A DNA stretch of 64,000 bases from Lyophyllum atratum (Eukaryota > Basidiomycota > Agaricomycetes > Agaricales > Lyophyllaceae), in NCBI GenBank assembly GCA_014905825.1, contig JACGCN010000028.1, positions 248,001-312,000 on the forward strand. Direction: 5' to 3'. The notes beneath the pieces are model-generated. The model saw only the letters and a list, made by a program, of their open reading frames with translations. It made no database searches and was not told the DNA's origin. The first letter of the stretch is position 1. The number at the start of each line of letters is the position of its first letter. The translations under genes were made by a program, and so were the position numbers. This document shows positions 41,629 to 51,739 of the stretch, piece by piece.

Positions 41629-44218
41629 TCAACGGCAGTGAAGTCGTCGTGCTTCAGGGGTACCATTCTTGCTCACCCTGCTGAGCGCTCCATTCTTTTG
41701 GCTGATTTTCGTTACTAAGTCCCTGAATGGTATGCTATCAGCTTCGGGGTGTGCAGTGAGAAAGGCTTCATTGGTTCCGCCCAACCTATGCAATCGTCAG
41801 CGGTGATATTCAAAAGAAAAGGAGAATACCTCACCGCTGGCGCTCTTCCCAGACTACCTGCCTCGTCCGCCGCTTCACACCGCATACATTCTTCATATCA
41901 CCTGTAAACCAAGCATCCGGCCAATCTTTCAATGCAAGCCCAGTCTGCGGGTCTACTCCATCCCATTGCGCGATGGCCTTTCTCCATACGCCTTTCCCCT
42001 TTTTTCCATGACCCAGATCGGGGATTGATGCAAGGGAGGTGGTTTGCACAGCTGGTAAAGAAGGGGATGGCATTTCGGCGGAATGGCGATTTGGGGATGA
42101 GGTTGCGGACCCGAAGCTTGGCTGGTTAAGGTTATGAGTGCCATGCGGGTGCAGTTGAAGCTCAGTGTCATCGTTACGCTCAGAATTCCCTTCGCTAAGT
42201 CCTTGAGACTGGATGGCATGGGTCGAGGAGTATGATACGCCATGAGACTGGATGGCATGGGTCGAGGAGTATGATACGCCATGGAGTCTGTCTGGAGAGG
42301 TAGCGGTGTAGGGTGGCATACCAGAGGCAGGATTAAACGGACAGAAAGGGCTGAGACTGAAGGGATTTAGCGCAACATTGGACACAGGAGGGGAAACGCT
42401 GCTAGGACTGAGAGTGTAGTGTACGGGCTGACTATGGTGTGGAATCCCACTCGGCGAGGTAAGGCCATTGGCGATAGAATGGTCAGGGAGAGTGCTGATG
42501 GGAGAAGGAGATGTGGACGAGACAGACCAAGGTTCAAGATCACCAGGATGGCGAGGGGAAGCATAACCCTGGTTCGTTAACGGCTTTTGTACTGCGGCCA
42601 AGAGCTTACTGCTCATTGCATTCAGGTCGTGGACTGTCGCAGGCGCGACAAGAGCATGTTCACTCATAAACCTTCTATTCGCCCGCTGCAGCCGGGACGG
42701 ACAGAGCTGATCACTGTGATCCAGCTCATCCTTCTCGACGGCGTCAAGTAGATACTTGACAAGCATGTCTACCTGGATGCGGTTTTCAAGACTAGTACCA
42801 CAAAGGGAAGAGGAAAAAGCCTTACAGATTCACCCTCCGCCCACCCTCCCCACCAACGTACGGCTGTGAGCGACCATCGCTGCCCCAAAGGCGCATACAT
42901 AAACCTGTACTGCGCCCCTCCCCTGCGAAAACAATGTGTTGTGTAACGCTTTGCCAAATCGCCGGTAAATTCATCGATCAGGTTCTGGACCATGTCGTGT
43001 GACATTTCGCGGTTGAGGTGGATGGCACCGTTAGACGAAATGTAAGGGAAAAGAAATTCGTCGGGTGCAAGAGCTCGTCCAATGGTGCGCTCAACATAAT
43101 CCATATATCGGAGGAGGTGGGTGTAAAGGTCGATCTCCTCGATATCTTGCTTATATATCTTGTATCGCTTGCCTTGGGAATCCATGTCTTACATCATATG
43201 AATAGACTCGGGAGGTAACCACACTCACTCTGTAAAGGGCCATTATCTGCGGCCTTATTCAGCCAGCCTTTGCGGCGATCTAAGAATACCATGAGATATG
43301 GGTGATGGTCCATATCCGCACAGCTGCGGGTGATATCGCGGACTCGGACTCCAGTCAGTTCGAAATTACTGGGGAGGAACAGCTGTGTTAGGGAATGGAT
43401 TGTCGAGATAGCATTGTGTAGGCGCACCGAGTCCACACATTGAATCCGAAGGTAAATATTGCCCGTCCCAATGCATGTTTTAACGCCAAAGCCTTCTCTT
43501 TCTCATCCTTAGGTAGAACTCTGAGGGCCTCAGACCCATATTGACGTTCCGACCAGTCCATCGACTTCTTCATTGCATTTAGATCTAGCGGCTCTGCGTG
43601 ATTCCGAGGAGAACCGTCGGCCTTCTTCCGGTTGGCAACCGACCTGATGATTGCCTTGAAGGACGTGGCCCGTGCGGGATTGCCATGAACGCTCTCGCTT
43701 TTCTTCCGATATTTGTAAGAGTCGCCACTCCAACGACCGTCGCCCCTTTGAGTGCAGGTTAGCCCTGCTCTCACAAAACATTGGGCTAGCATGGCTTACA
43801 TATTATCCCAGTAATGTGTGAACGCTCCTTGAATGCAATTAGCAGTACTGAGCCCAAGCCCTTCGTTGAAGCATCGATGTGTAAGATACGCCTCAAGTGC
43901 AAAGAGTGTGTACCGGTTCGGGGGATTGGAGAATGCCTTTTTAAGGACATCCGTGTCCATCTCATCGACGATTTTCTTATCCTGTCTCTCCTTGACAAGT
44001 GCGGCCAAAAATTGGAAGCCTCTGTTGAGGTGGCCCTTGTAGCTATCCTTCGTGGTCTTCGGTTGCGCATATTGTTCGCGAGCAGCCGACTGAGCAGCAG
44101 TCAGAGCCCCAATGGTCGGCAGGGTAGGTGTGGAAAGGGATGTTTTGTGCTTTCTTTTTGAGATGGCCTTTCCTTTGGAGGCGGCGGCTTTCAAGAGACT
44201 CGGAGGACTTCTTGTCAT
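41629..44218 (-). CDS. Crypton-like tyrosine recombinase 1, 777 aa
   Basis: Six exons join in phase: 44218-43800, 43745-43428, 43368-43229, 43187-42826, 42772-41835 and 41785-41629. A basic N-terminus and a SAM-like helical region (SYKGHLNRGFQFLAALVKE) precede the catalytic core. The core has Arg in LTGVRVRD (254/256), HCFR (H377, R380), the WWGGW motif (404-408) and the presumed nucleophile Y420 in VKYLLD. These are the R-HxxR-W-Y residues of tyrosine recombinases, expected to cut and rejoin element ends. After a 200-residue Ser/Pro-rich linker comes a conserved end module (IAQWDGVDP, WFTGD, GGTNEAFL, KNGALSR, SKNGTP), probably a GCR1_C-like DNA-binding domain as in Cryptons. The frame is intact. 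Termini of the element were not found. Confidence 0.82.
42205..42282 (+). repeat. 39-bp tandem repeat, two copies, in recombinase 1 linker
   Basis: Two identical 39-bp units (42205-42243 and 42244-42282) encode two copies of a 13-residue HGVSYSSTHAIQS repeat on the minus strand. The length is a multiple of three, so the frame is kept. Confidence 0.9.
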
Positions 44219-44394
44219 GATGGCAGATGTGAGGATTAATGTTTTGGGGCCTGACGATGTCTTAGTCTCGGGTTTTGTCAGCAACTAGTATATTTACAGT
44301 GATGAAATGTGATGCACCGATATACCATAAAAGTAGAATAATTGTTGATTGAATCTCATCTAATCAGACCTATTTATCTGCGGTGGTCGGGTGA

Positions 44395-45361
44395 TTGCTT
44401 GACTACCTAAGTCACACCTTCCAACCCATCGGTTCCAGAAGGGGTGGAAGCCCAACGCCATTAGCTGGAGGTGCAGGAGCAGCGGATGCAGCAGATGTCG
44501 CCGGTGAAGTGGCCGGAGGGTCGAAAGGAGATAGATCAACTCTGATCAAGTCTGGCAAAATGAACGGAGTCGAGCGCTCGACATTCCCTCCCGAAGTACT
44601 CGAAAGGGAGGAAGGTGGAAGTAGAGCATATGAGTGACCTCAGTGTTGGTGAATCACCCCATATGGACCCGTCTGGATCCAGAGTTTGGAAACCCGAATG
44701 GGACAAGGGCCCAACTATGGGGACCGTGAACCCCAAATACATCGAGGCAGCGTTTCTGCTTGCAAAAGAGCGTGAATTAGTGAGTAGTGCAGCTGAACGA
44801 GTTGGATTTTGAAACACTGACCTGTAACGACACAAGAGGGAGCCGACTGCTACCAGCTGATGAGATCTCGGTAACAGTGATGACGACTATGGCACGTACA
44901 TTCTTCACGACCTTGCGTGAGCGGTACAGGGCATGTACCACCGACACCGGAAAGCAGCGCAGGGCAAAGAAGAATAGTAACAATAAACTTCGGAGCAGAA
45001 AGACAACAGTGAGTCTCTCGCATCGGTTCGTGGAGTGGAGCATACAAACCGAGACACCAAGCAGAAATCGAAGAATCTACGAGACCAAATTCCTGCATTT
45101 CGGGCCAAATATGGTGAAGACCAAATGACAGGGATCGAGCATGTCATCCTTACTGATTGGATGTCCTCTGAACATTTGAACGACGAAGGCGAGCAAACGG
45201 CTGAGTTTCTAGCCCTTAAAAGGAAGCATGTGGGGAATAACATCAGCCTTGAGGTTCGTGAACTGAAGTGGCGCTCCTACAAGGTGTGTTTGGGTGTCGC
45301 TACATCGTATTGTGAGCTCAATCTGCGGATGACTTCGAGAACTTTGCTATTGCCAAACTGA
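44395..45361 (+). pseudogene. EnSpm partner protein, truncated
   Basis: After an Ala/Gly-rich start, the segments VWKPEWDKGPTMGTVNPKYI, TFFTTLRERYRACTTDTGK, NLRDQIPAFRAKYGEDQ, VILTDWMSSEHLND and VRELKWRSYK align one to one with the intact partner at 14632-16644. Exon boundaries fall at the same places (after KERE, after RKTT, after KWRS). The last ~115 residues of the family are missing, and the sequence runs straight into the opposite-strand transposase remnant. It is a divergent homologue, not a recent copy, so the pair was inherited together. Confidence 0.75.
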
Positions 45362-45398
45362 TGATCCCCAAAACCGATTTGGACAAGGAAGACCTCTT

Positions 45399-46193
45399 TC
45401 GTCTTGCGTAGGATGTCGTTTTGCACCCAGATATGATGGAAGTGAGTCTTTACAACACCTATAAAACAAGCATCAGCAGTCGGTATGAAAACGAATGAAT
45501 CGAGACCCACTGAGCAAAAGGTTATGCATCGGATCAATAACGACCATACGGCAGATGTCAAAGTAGGGTAGCCGATAGAGTTGTTGGTGCAGCAGGAGGT
45601 TCGTAAGGGGCAGGAGTCTCCGTATGATTGACAACGGGCATTGGGCTGTCACCTTCGGTATTGACAAATCCCGGGTCGTCTTCATCATCGACATCGGAAT
45701 CGTCACGGGAGATTGCCTCGAAGTTAATACCTGATGCCAAAACTGACTGCAGATGCTCCATTCCACGCTCCTCCGCATCGAGAATGGCTTGATTCCGAGC
45801 AAGCGGGGCAGCGGGTGTGACCTCCGAGTCGTCCATCGTGAACGTGAACGAGGTCTGAGACATATCAGTACCATCGAGATCCTGAGAGACGCTCGGAGCA
45901 CTCGATGGAGGTGTCCTCGCAGAAGGCGGCGGCGGCGGGAAGGTGGTGTTTTGTGGAGAGAGGGTCGCAGGTACGGTCGGTGGGCCAGAAGCAGTTGCGA
46001 AAGTGACTACTTTTGCGGCCACCGATTGATGTGACGTCGGTCGACTTGAGCTAGCGCGCCGCAAGTCCCGTGCCCGGTGCTGTTGGTATTCGCGCGGCGA
46101 AACGAGGGCACCGTTGCATTTTGAGCAGTTGCGAACCACCTTTCGCAGGGTGGAAGATGACGTCTTCAGAAAACAAGTCAGCATCCGACTCAC
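45399..46193 (-). pseudogene. Tnp2-like transposase, two internal deletions
   Basis: The N-terminal part shows the cysteine knuckle (RNCSKCNGALVSPREYQQHR), equivalent to PCDCTTCNG in the intact copy, and an acidic linker (RDDSDVDDEDDPGF). It then jumps to YRLPYFDICRMVVIDPMHNL, skipping the ~400 residues with the zinc ribbon and the LPPHLR block. One more exon follows (VVKTHFHHIWVQNDILRKTKE) before the sequence ends. The deleted copy retains exactly the first catalytic-region blocks and loses the rest. No function as a transposase is expected. Confidence 0.75.
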
Positions 46194-46897
46194 TCATGAT
46201 AAATGTCGACTGCACTCACCATCCTGAACGGAGCCTTGACGGCGGCACCTGGACCAGAGTAGCAGGTGGGAGAACCTTGGACGAAGTTTTCCGCTTGCGT
46301 GTTGTGATGATTGAGACAAGGGCATGGATATTTAGGATATTTTCATGACATTCACGTGGTTGATACGAGCCTGGCTATGCGGGTGGATGGAACAAAACTA
46401 CATCTACGCGAACCTAGGTGGAGGCAGAGGATACAGAATGTTTAAGGTTATGTTGGTCTTCGGCATTCTTCAAAGACGTCTTCCGTTTGCTTTGCTTCCC
46501 ATTGAGAGGCACTGCTGGTCGAAACAGGGTCGCAGGGGGGAGGTCCTTGATTTCTGCCCTGGTTCCAGCCTATAAAAACTCAGAAACCGTCATATTTCTA
46601 GTTGAATGGACTTACCGAGACTACTACGGACACCCATGTAGACATCATCATGGCAAGACCTGGCTATAAGACCATGAGCACCAGTACGATGCTACAGGAC
46701 TGTGAATACCACCACACTGACTTGAATAAGGTTCTCATCCCACAACGCCAGGTGCGAAAAAAAAGGAGAGAAATGCGGCTCGAGGTTGGCGGAAAGTCAG
46801 AGTGCTTCGTGTCCAATGCGCCTGATTGGGTGCAGCAAGATCGTCGCAAGTCCCCGTGAACGTCGCAAGAAGAGCACGTGGGCACTGGCGGTCAAAG

Positions 46898-47013
46898 TCG
46901 GAAACATTAAGCTCGTTCGCGGTACGTGCAGAGATGTGGAGTTTGTCCGTGGGCGTCGGAAACATTAAGCTCGTTCGCGGTACGTGCAGAGATGTGGAGT
47001 TTGTCCGTGGGCG
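46898..47013 (+). repeat. 58-bp perfect tandem duplication
   Basis: TCGGAAACATTAAGCTCG.. runs 58 bp (46898-46955) and is repeated immediately (46956-47013). It lies across the 3' end of the chitin synthase remnant and, not being a multiple of three, changes how that frame ends. Confidence 0.92.
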
Positions 47014-50000
47014 ATTCCGTGAAAAAGCTATCGGGATCATGGTAGATGAACGCGGTATGTGAGTCGGCGTAGCCTTCTCCCTTCAATTTCGCTGGTGGAA
47101 CCCATGAGCCGATGCTATGATTTGATTCCTTGTCCCAGAGTTCGTTTTCCTAGTCCAGATTAGAAAAACTAGCATCTGTTTTATGAAGACCGATGACGTA
47201 CATAGTCAGTCCAAGACTTGAGAGGAATTGCTCGCGGGTCGAATTTGCCCTCGTCCTGCAGAACAAAGTTAGCCGGGCAGCATTGGGTAGGACAGACGAG
47301 AGCGTACATGAACAATCATCTTCTTGCCGGATTCACCCAAAACCACGCGTGTCTGACCCCAAGACAAATCGTCCATCTTCCAGAACGAGTACAATGGAAG
47401 GAAGAAGGAGAAGGCCGGAATGGCGAAGATATAGAAGATCATCCACCCGATCATGTCCCATTTGCGTCTCAAAAGGAAGACCAAAGCCTGGACACCATAA
47501 ATCGCGGCTATCAGGATGAATGCCAGCTCGGGTACAGGTTTATGTTGCCCAACGACTTGATAGATGAGATAAGCGATCTAAAGAAACAGGCCTCAGCAAA
47601 AGAGAACGCGACTAAAAGACGAAACACGCACATAAACGACGGTGACAGGTTGTGTTAGAGTAGAGACGAGATCAATCATGACAACGAAGCGCATCGAGAA
47701 ACAACAGAACCCGCAAAGCTGCTCCAAGAAGATAAGTTCACCCAAGTTATGGACAGTCGAGTTGATCCAACGACGACGTTGAGAAAGAAGAACTTTCCAA
47801 TCGTCGGGGGCGACGGTGTACGCATGGGCATCGCGGACGATGTTATGCGGGAAGTGCTTAAGGAGCAGCGTGGTTAGGTAAGGATCTTCTCCGACATGCA
47901 GAAGATTCTTCATGTGCAAGGTGTCGACGCGGTTTTCGGAATAGTCCTCAATGACCGCGTTGGCGATCAGCAGTGGCTTGTGCGTGTCGGGTGTGCGTAG
48001 GCGGTAAAGGGTGAAACAACCGGGAAGACAGGTGACGGAACCGAAAAGACTTTCAAAGGCTTTGGCCATGTGATGCGAGATGAAGTACTCGGAGTCGTAG
48101 ACCTATGGGGAGAAACTCAGCGTTGCTCAACAGCGAGACGAGTCTAAACACTGACCTGCATCATCGTGATGATGGACTGCTTAGCGTTGGCCAACTCCGT
48201 TTCGCCACAAACGCCTAGGAGTATCTTGTCGTGAATCATACTAGAAGGTGGTTAGAATGAAGGCGACTACAATACGCCATGAAAACTTACGCGGAGATGA
48301 GGCGGTTCACTGAGAAGGGATCCACAGTCGTATCGGCATCCACCATGAACAAGTACTCATAGAAGGTCGGGTTAACACCGATAACATTCTTAATCTGATG
48401 GTACATCTCCAGCTCCAAAGGGTTCATCGGTGCATTGAAGTGGACCTAGAGCACGTCAGTTCATCGCAACTCAACGACCGAACACGAACACACCTTGTTC
48501 AAGAAATGCATCATCAACATCTGCGAGTCGCGTTTACCACGATTTCCTGGGCGTGACCTCTCCGTCGGCTTCCCGAGTTTTACAACAACCAGGTGCGGCA
48601 CGACGTGACCCGCGTGCTCATACAAGCCAGAGTAGACCTTGCCCATATTATGCTGCTTCGCGCCCTCGCCCAGCGACAAGAAGCTGAGCGGCTCCGGGTC
48701 GAGATTCGGGTCAGCACCAAGGATGTCGAGCACGATACGGGGTGTCGGACGATCGTTGCTGGACCAACGATCATACCATCACAAACGACGAGGATCAACG
48801 CCGGCTTATCGTCGTACTTCATCTGTGCCAGGGAGTCGATGGTCCCGCGCAGCGAAGAGTCGCCTCGGTATAACACGGGACCTGGCAGATGACAAACTTG
48901 TCGTGATCCTCCGGCGCCCGGGCAGAACTAAAGCCAATAACGGTAATCACGATGATGGACAAGCTGAGGAGGAGGTACGTGGCGAATTGGCACCGCGTGG
49001 AATTACGGTTGTCGACTTGGCCAATGGTGAACAGGTTGCGAAGGCAAATCTTCTGCCTGGCAAGGACGATGGGGTCGATCTGAAGCTGATCGAGCTGCTT
49101 AGTGACGTCCTGGCCGGAGCTGAACTTCAAGACATCGAGAACTGCAGAGTCCATGAAGTTGGTGTTGGTGGGAGGAGCTACAGTGCCATGAGGGACGGCA
49201 ACTGCTGGAGGATTGTTGAGGTAATTCGTGACATCGTAGATAAGTCCGTCCTTTATAAATTCCAACAGAGTGGGTTACCGCCATCTTCCTGATTTCCTTG
49301 GGTGTATAGCCAACAAAGCCGCGGCGATACAGGAATCGCATGCGGACCATGCTCTCGAAGTACCAATCTGGCTTGGAGTCATTGGTAAAGGCACGGAAAT
49401 CGTGGTATCGAGCGTTGGGGTCGGTGACATTCCTAGAGTCCAGGGTGACGTAGGGGCTAACGTTGCCGTCGATACCGTTACAGAGGGCGCCGACCTGTCA
49501 GCAGCATAAGACAAATGGAGCACAGACGTATCAGTCGTAACTTACCTGGACAGGGAAAAGAGAGTCCACAGTTTGGCCTCCGTACTTCAACACCGACTTG
49601 GTCGGGACTACGCTCACTATGTGCTGGTGGGCAACAGCGATCGACGACAGATCGAAAACCTCCCCGCGAATAGCCGTGAGCACGTTGTTCGGGCTCAGCG
49701 TGCTCGAGTGTGACTGGAGCTCGACCGTATTGAATACATGCTCCGTTGGGCAAATGAGCAAGCCCAGAATCGCGACGACGAAGATAGCGTCAGCACACCA
49801 GATCCAAATGAGGATATTAATCGCCAGCTTCTCCCGCCACGCCTGCCACACGTCCATTCGTTTCATGCGGCCTAGGTACGTCAACAGCGGCGTCGGGACC
49901 CAGAAGGTGAGCATCCAGCACAGCGCGACCCACTTGCGCCTCGCCGAACTCTCCTTGAGCACCTCCGTCGTCTCCCCGTCCTGGATCTCGCCCGGCAGAA

Positions 50001-50160
50001 TTTCCTTGTCATTCAGCAGCGCCTCCTTGTCGTTCTGGAACATGTTCCTCGCAGGGCTATAACGATGTCAGGAAACAGCCAAACAACAGAGATGAGAAGA
50101 CATACCTGATCTATCGACCTTTCTACGATACAGAGCACTTGGTCCTCTTTCACATCTTGA
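46907..50160 (-). pseudogene. class V/VII-type chitin synthase, truncated and frameshifted
   Basis: The chitin synthase part of a large membrane glycosyltransferase (UDP-GlcNAc to chitin) is recognisable. It has a WVALCWMLTFWVPTPLL membrane segment, [44 protein letters not shown], the VDADTTVD stretch and the catalytic [13 protein letters not shown]. The myosin-like motor that class V enzymes carry upstream is absent, and so is the usual C-terminal DEK-type end. Two one-base shifts lie near 48868 (after CYTE) and 48775 (after DGMIVG). The block usually written GEDRYLT in this family is GEDPYLT here. The frame then ends within the 58-bp duplication. It is a decaying gene flanked on both sides by transposon remnants. 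Confidence 0.82.
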
Positions 50161-50164
50161 GTGG

Positions 50165-50560
50165 TAGAAGGCCTTAAGCTAGATATCTATCGTTGCCGGG
50201 CGATCGAGTCTCTCCCGTTGGTATTGGTCCCGGTCATACTTGGTGAGAAACGTCGGTTTCGAGCGAGAGTTGAACTTGCTGCGACAGGGTGGCATGATGT
50301 AAGTGATAAAGTTGAAGACACAGGGTATGGAAACCATGAACTCACCTGTGAGAGATCCCATCAGAGGCAAGTTTAGCATGGTGAAAAAGCAAGTCTTGCA
50401 GCGGTGGGGATGAGTCGACTAGGCGACGTGGCAGGCATTGGGAGACTTGAGATATCGCGCCGCGACGCTACCTTGTTTGGCCTCAGCCTGGTGTCGGACA
50501 ATTCGGATTTGTCAGATATCCCACAGATTCTGTGGTTGATTAGTCTCTCCTAGATAGACA
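50165..50560. other. junction between chitin synthase remnant and DUF6589-like remnant
   Basis: An upstream chitin synthase exon with SQQVQLSLETDVSHQ may lie at about 50230-50290 on the minus strand. Beyond that I see no clear coding sequence. The missing motor domain is not here. Confidence 0.35.
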
Positions 50561-50564
50561 CAAT

Positions 50565-51732
50565 CAGTCGTTCCTCCGTTCTTTAGCTGCGTCAAAGGCT
50601 CCATCACCTTCGAAGGACTTGGGAAAAGAGAGAACCAAAGAAGAGAAGAATAAAGTCCATGTTGAGGCCGAGGGGTTTGACGGCGATCGTGTCCTAGCAA
50701 ACAGCATCCTATTTCTGCAGGATGCAGGGTGGTGGATCGAGGCAAGCTATGCCATTCCAGAGGGAGGTATTGGCCGGGCCTACGAAATAATGAAGGTATG
50801 TTATTTAATCCATCGTACAATGTAGCTCACCTTGCTCCAGATCTGGATCTTTTCATTCACTGGAACGACGAATCACAATTACTCAAACTGGCTTCTCGAG
50901 CTCTTGCCTGTTCCGATACGAGAGCCCGAAGGATTTATCGGATGCCATCTTGAACAATTGGCTGGTCAACCTCACAGGCGAGCTCGGGAAATGGATTGAA
51001 GCAGACCTGATGCAAGAACACTATAACCGGTGGTTGGAGGATATGGCAGAAAAAATGGGTGGCGAGTTTGATGACAAGTTTTATCGTCACACATTATCAC
51101 CGAACGTGCAACACTTCCTGCGAATCAAGGAAGAAATTGAGTCAGCGTTCGAACTCAACTCTCGAAGCAAGACCAATGGTTCAGCTCACCTTCGTGACGA
51201 GTTTCAAAGTCTCTTGCGAATGTACAGAGAGGATGAACTCCATCGGTTCCGGTCTGCGCGTAGCATGGGGCACGCCGCAGTGAACACATTCAACCTTGGA
51301 TACGAGCGGTTGGAAGGAGGACGAATAAAAAGTTTCTTGAAGCAGAGCCTCTCGTACTCAAAGATTCTAAAGAATATCAAGTCGCATAACAAGGGAGAAA
51401 GTACGGAAGGGGGTGTACAAGGCATGGAATCGGGCCCGCAGCTGGTGGAGTCAGTGCTGGACAATGACAGTAGCAATAAAGGAGGGGGTGACGGAAGTGA
51501 TGGTGAGGACGGCGATGGTGCGGAGGAGATTGATGGTTTCCAAAAACACGACCGTCCAATGCCAGGGCAGCGCATGTTCATCGACACGCAAAGTGGAAGC
51601 ATGATTATCGAGCACATGGAACGAGATGGTAACGACAGCGGCTCGGAGGAGGAGGAGGCCAATGATGGTGGGGCAGGGAGTGAAAATGGAAGCGACAGTT
51701 TTGATGGTGAAGATAGCGGCTTGGGACAGTGA
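50565..51732 (+). pseudogene. DUF6589-like protein, C-terminal remnant
   Basis: A first exon with FLQDAGWWIEASYAIPEGGI, an intron, then IWIFSFTGTTNHNYSNWLLEL and, one frame over, CLFRYESPKDLSDAILNNWL. The sequence continues LVNLTGELGKWIEADLMQEH, HFLRIKEEIE and FRSARSMGHAAV. These resemble the C-terminal half of the large DUF6589 family, common and transposon-associated in Agaricomycetes. An extra base near 50907 breaks the frame between the two halves. The N-terminal half is missing. The tail is Asp/Gly/Glu-rich low complexity and overlaps antisense with the end of the helicase remnant. Confidence 0.65.
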
Positions 51733-51739
51733 CGGAACA

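Larger units (their letters stand above)
44395..46193. mobile_element. second EnSpm/CACTA-like element, internally deleted
   Basis: It has the same arrangement as the element at 10.2-16.6 kb: partner gene on one strand, transposase on the other, 3' ends facing. Here the central part with both C-terminal regions is gone. A further deletion joins the transposase N-terminus directly to the DPMHN block. It cannot code for a working transposase, so it would depend on another copy. Its ends were not identified. Confidence 0.78.
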
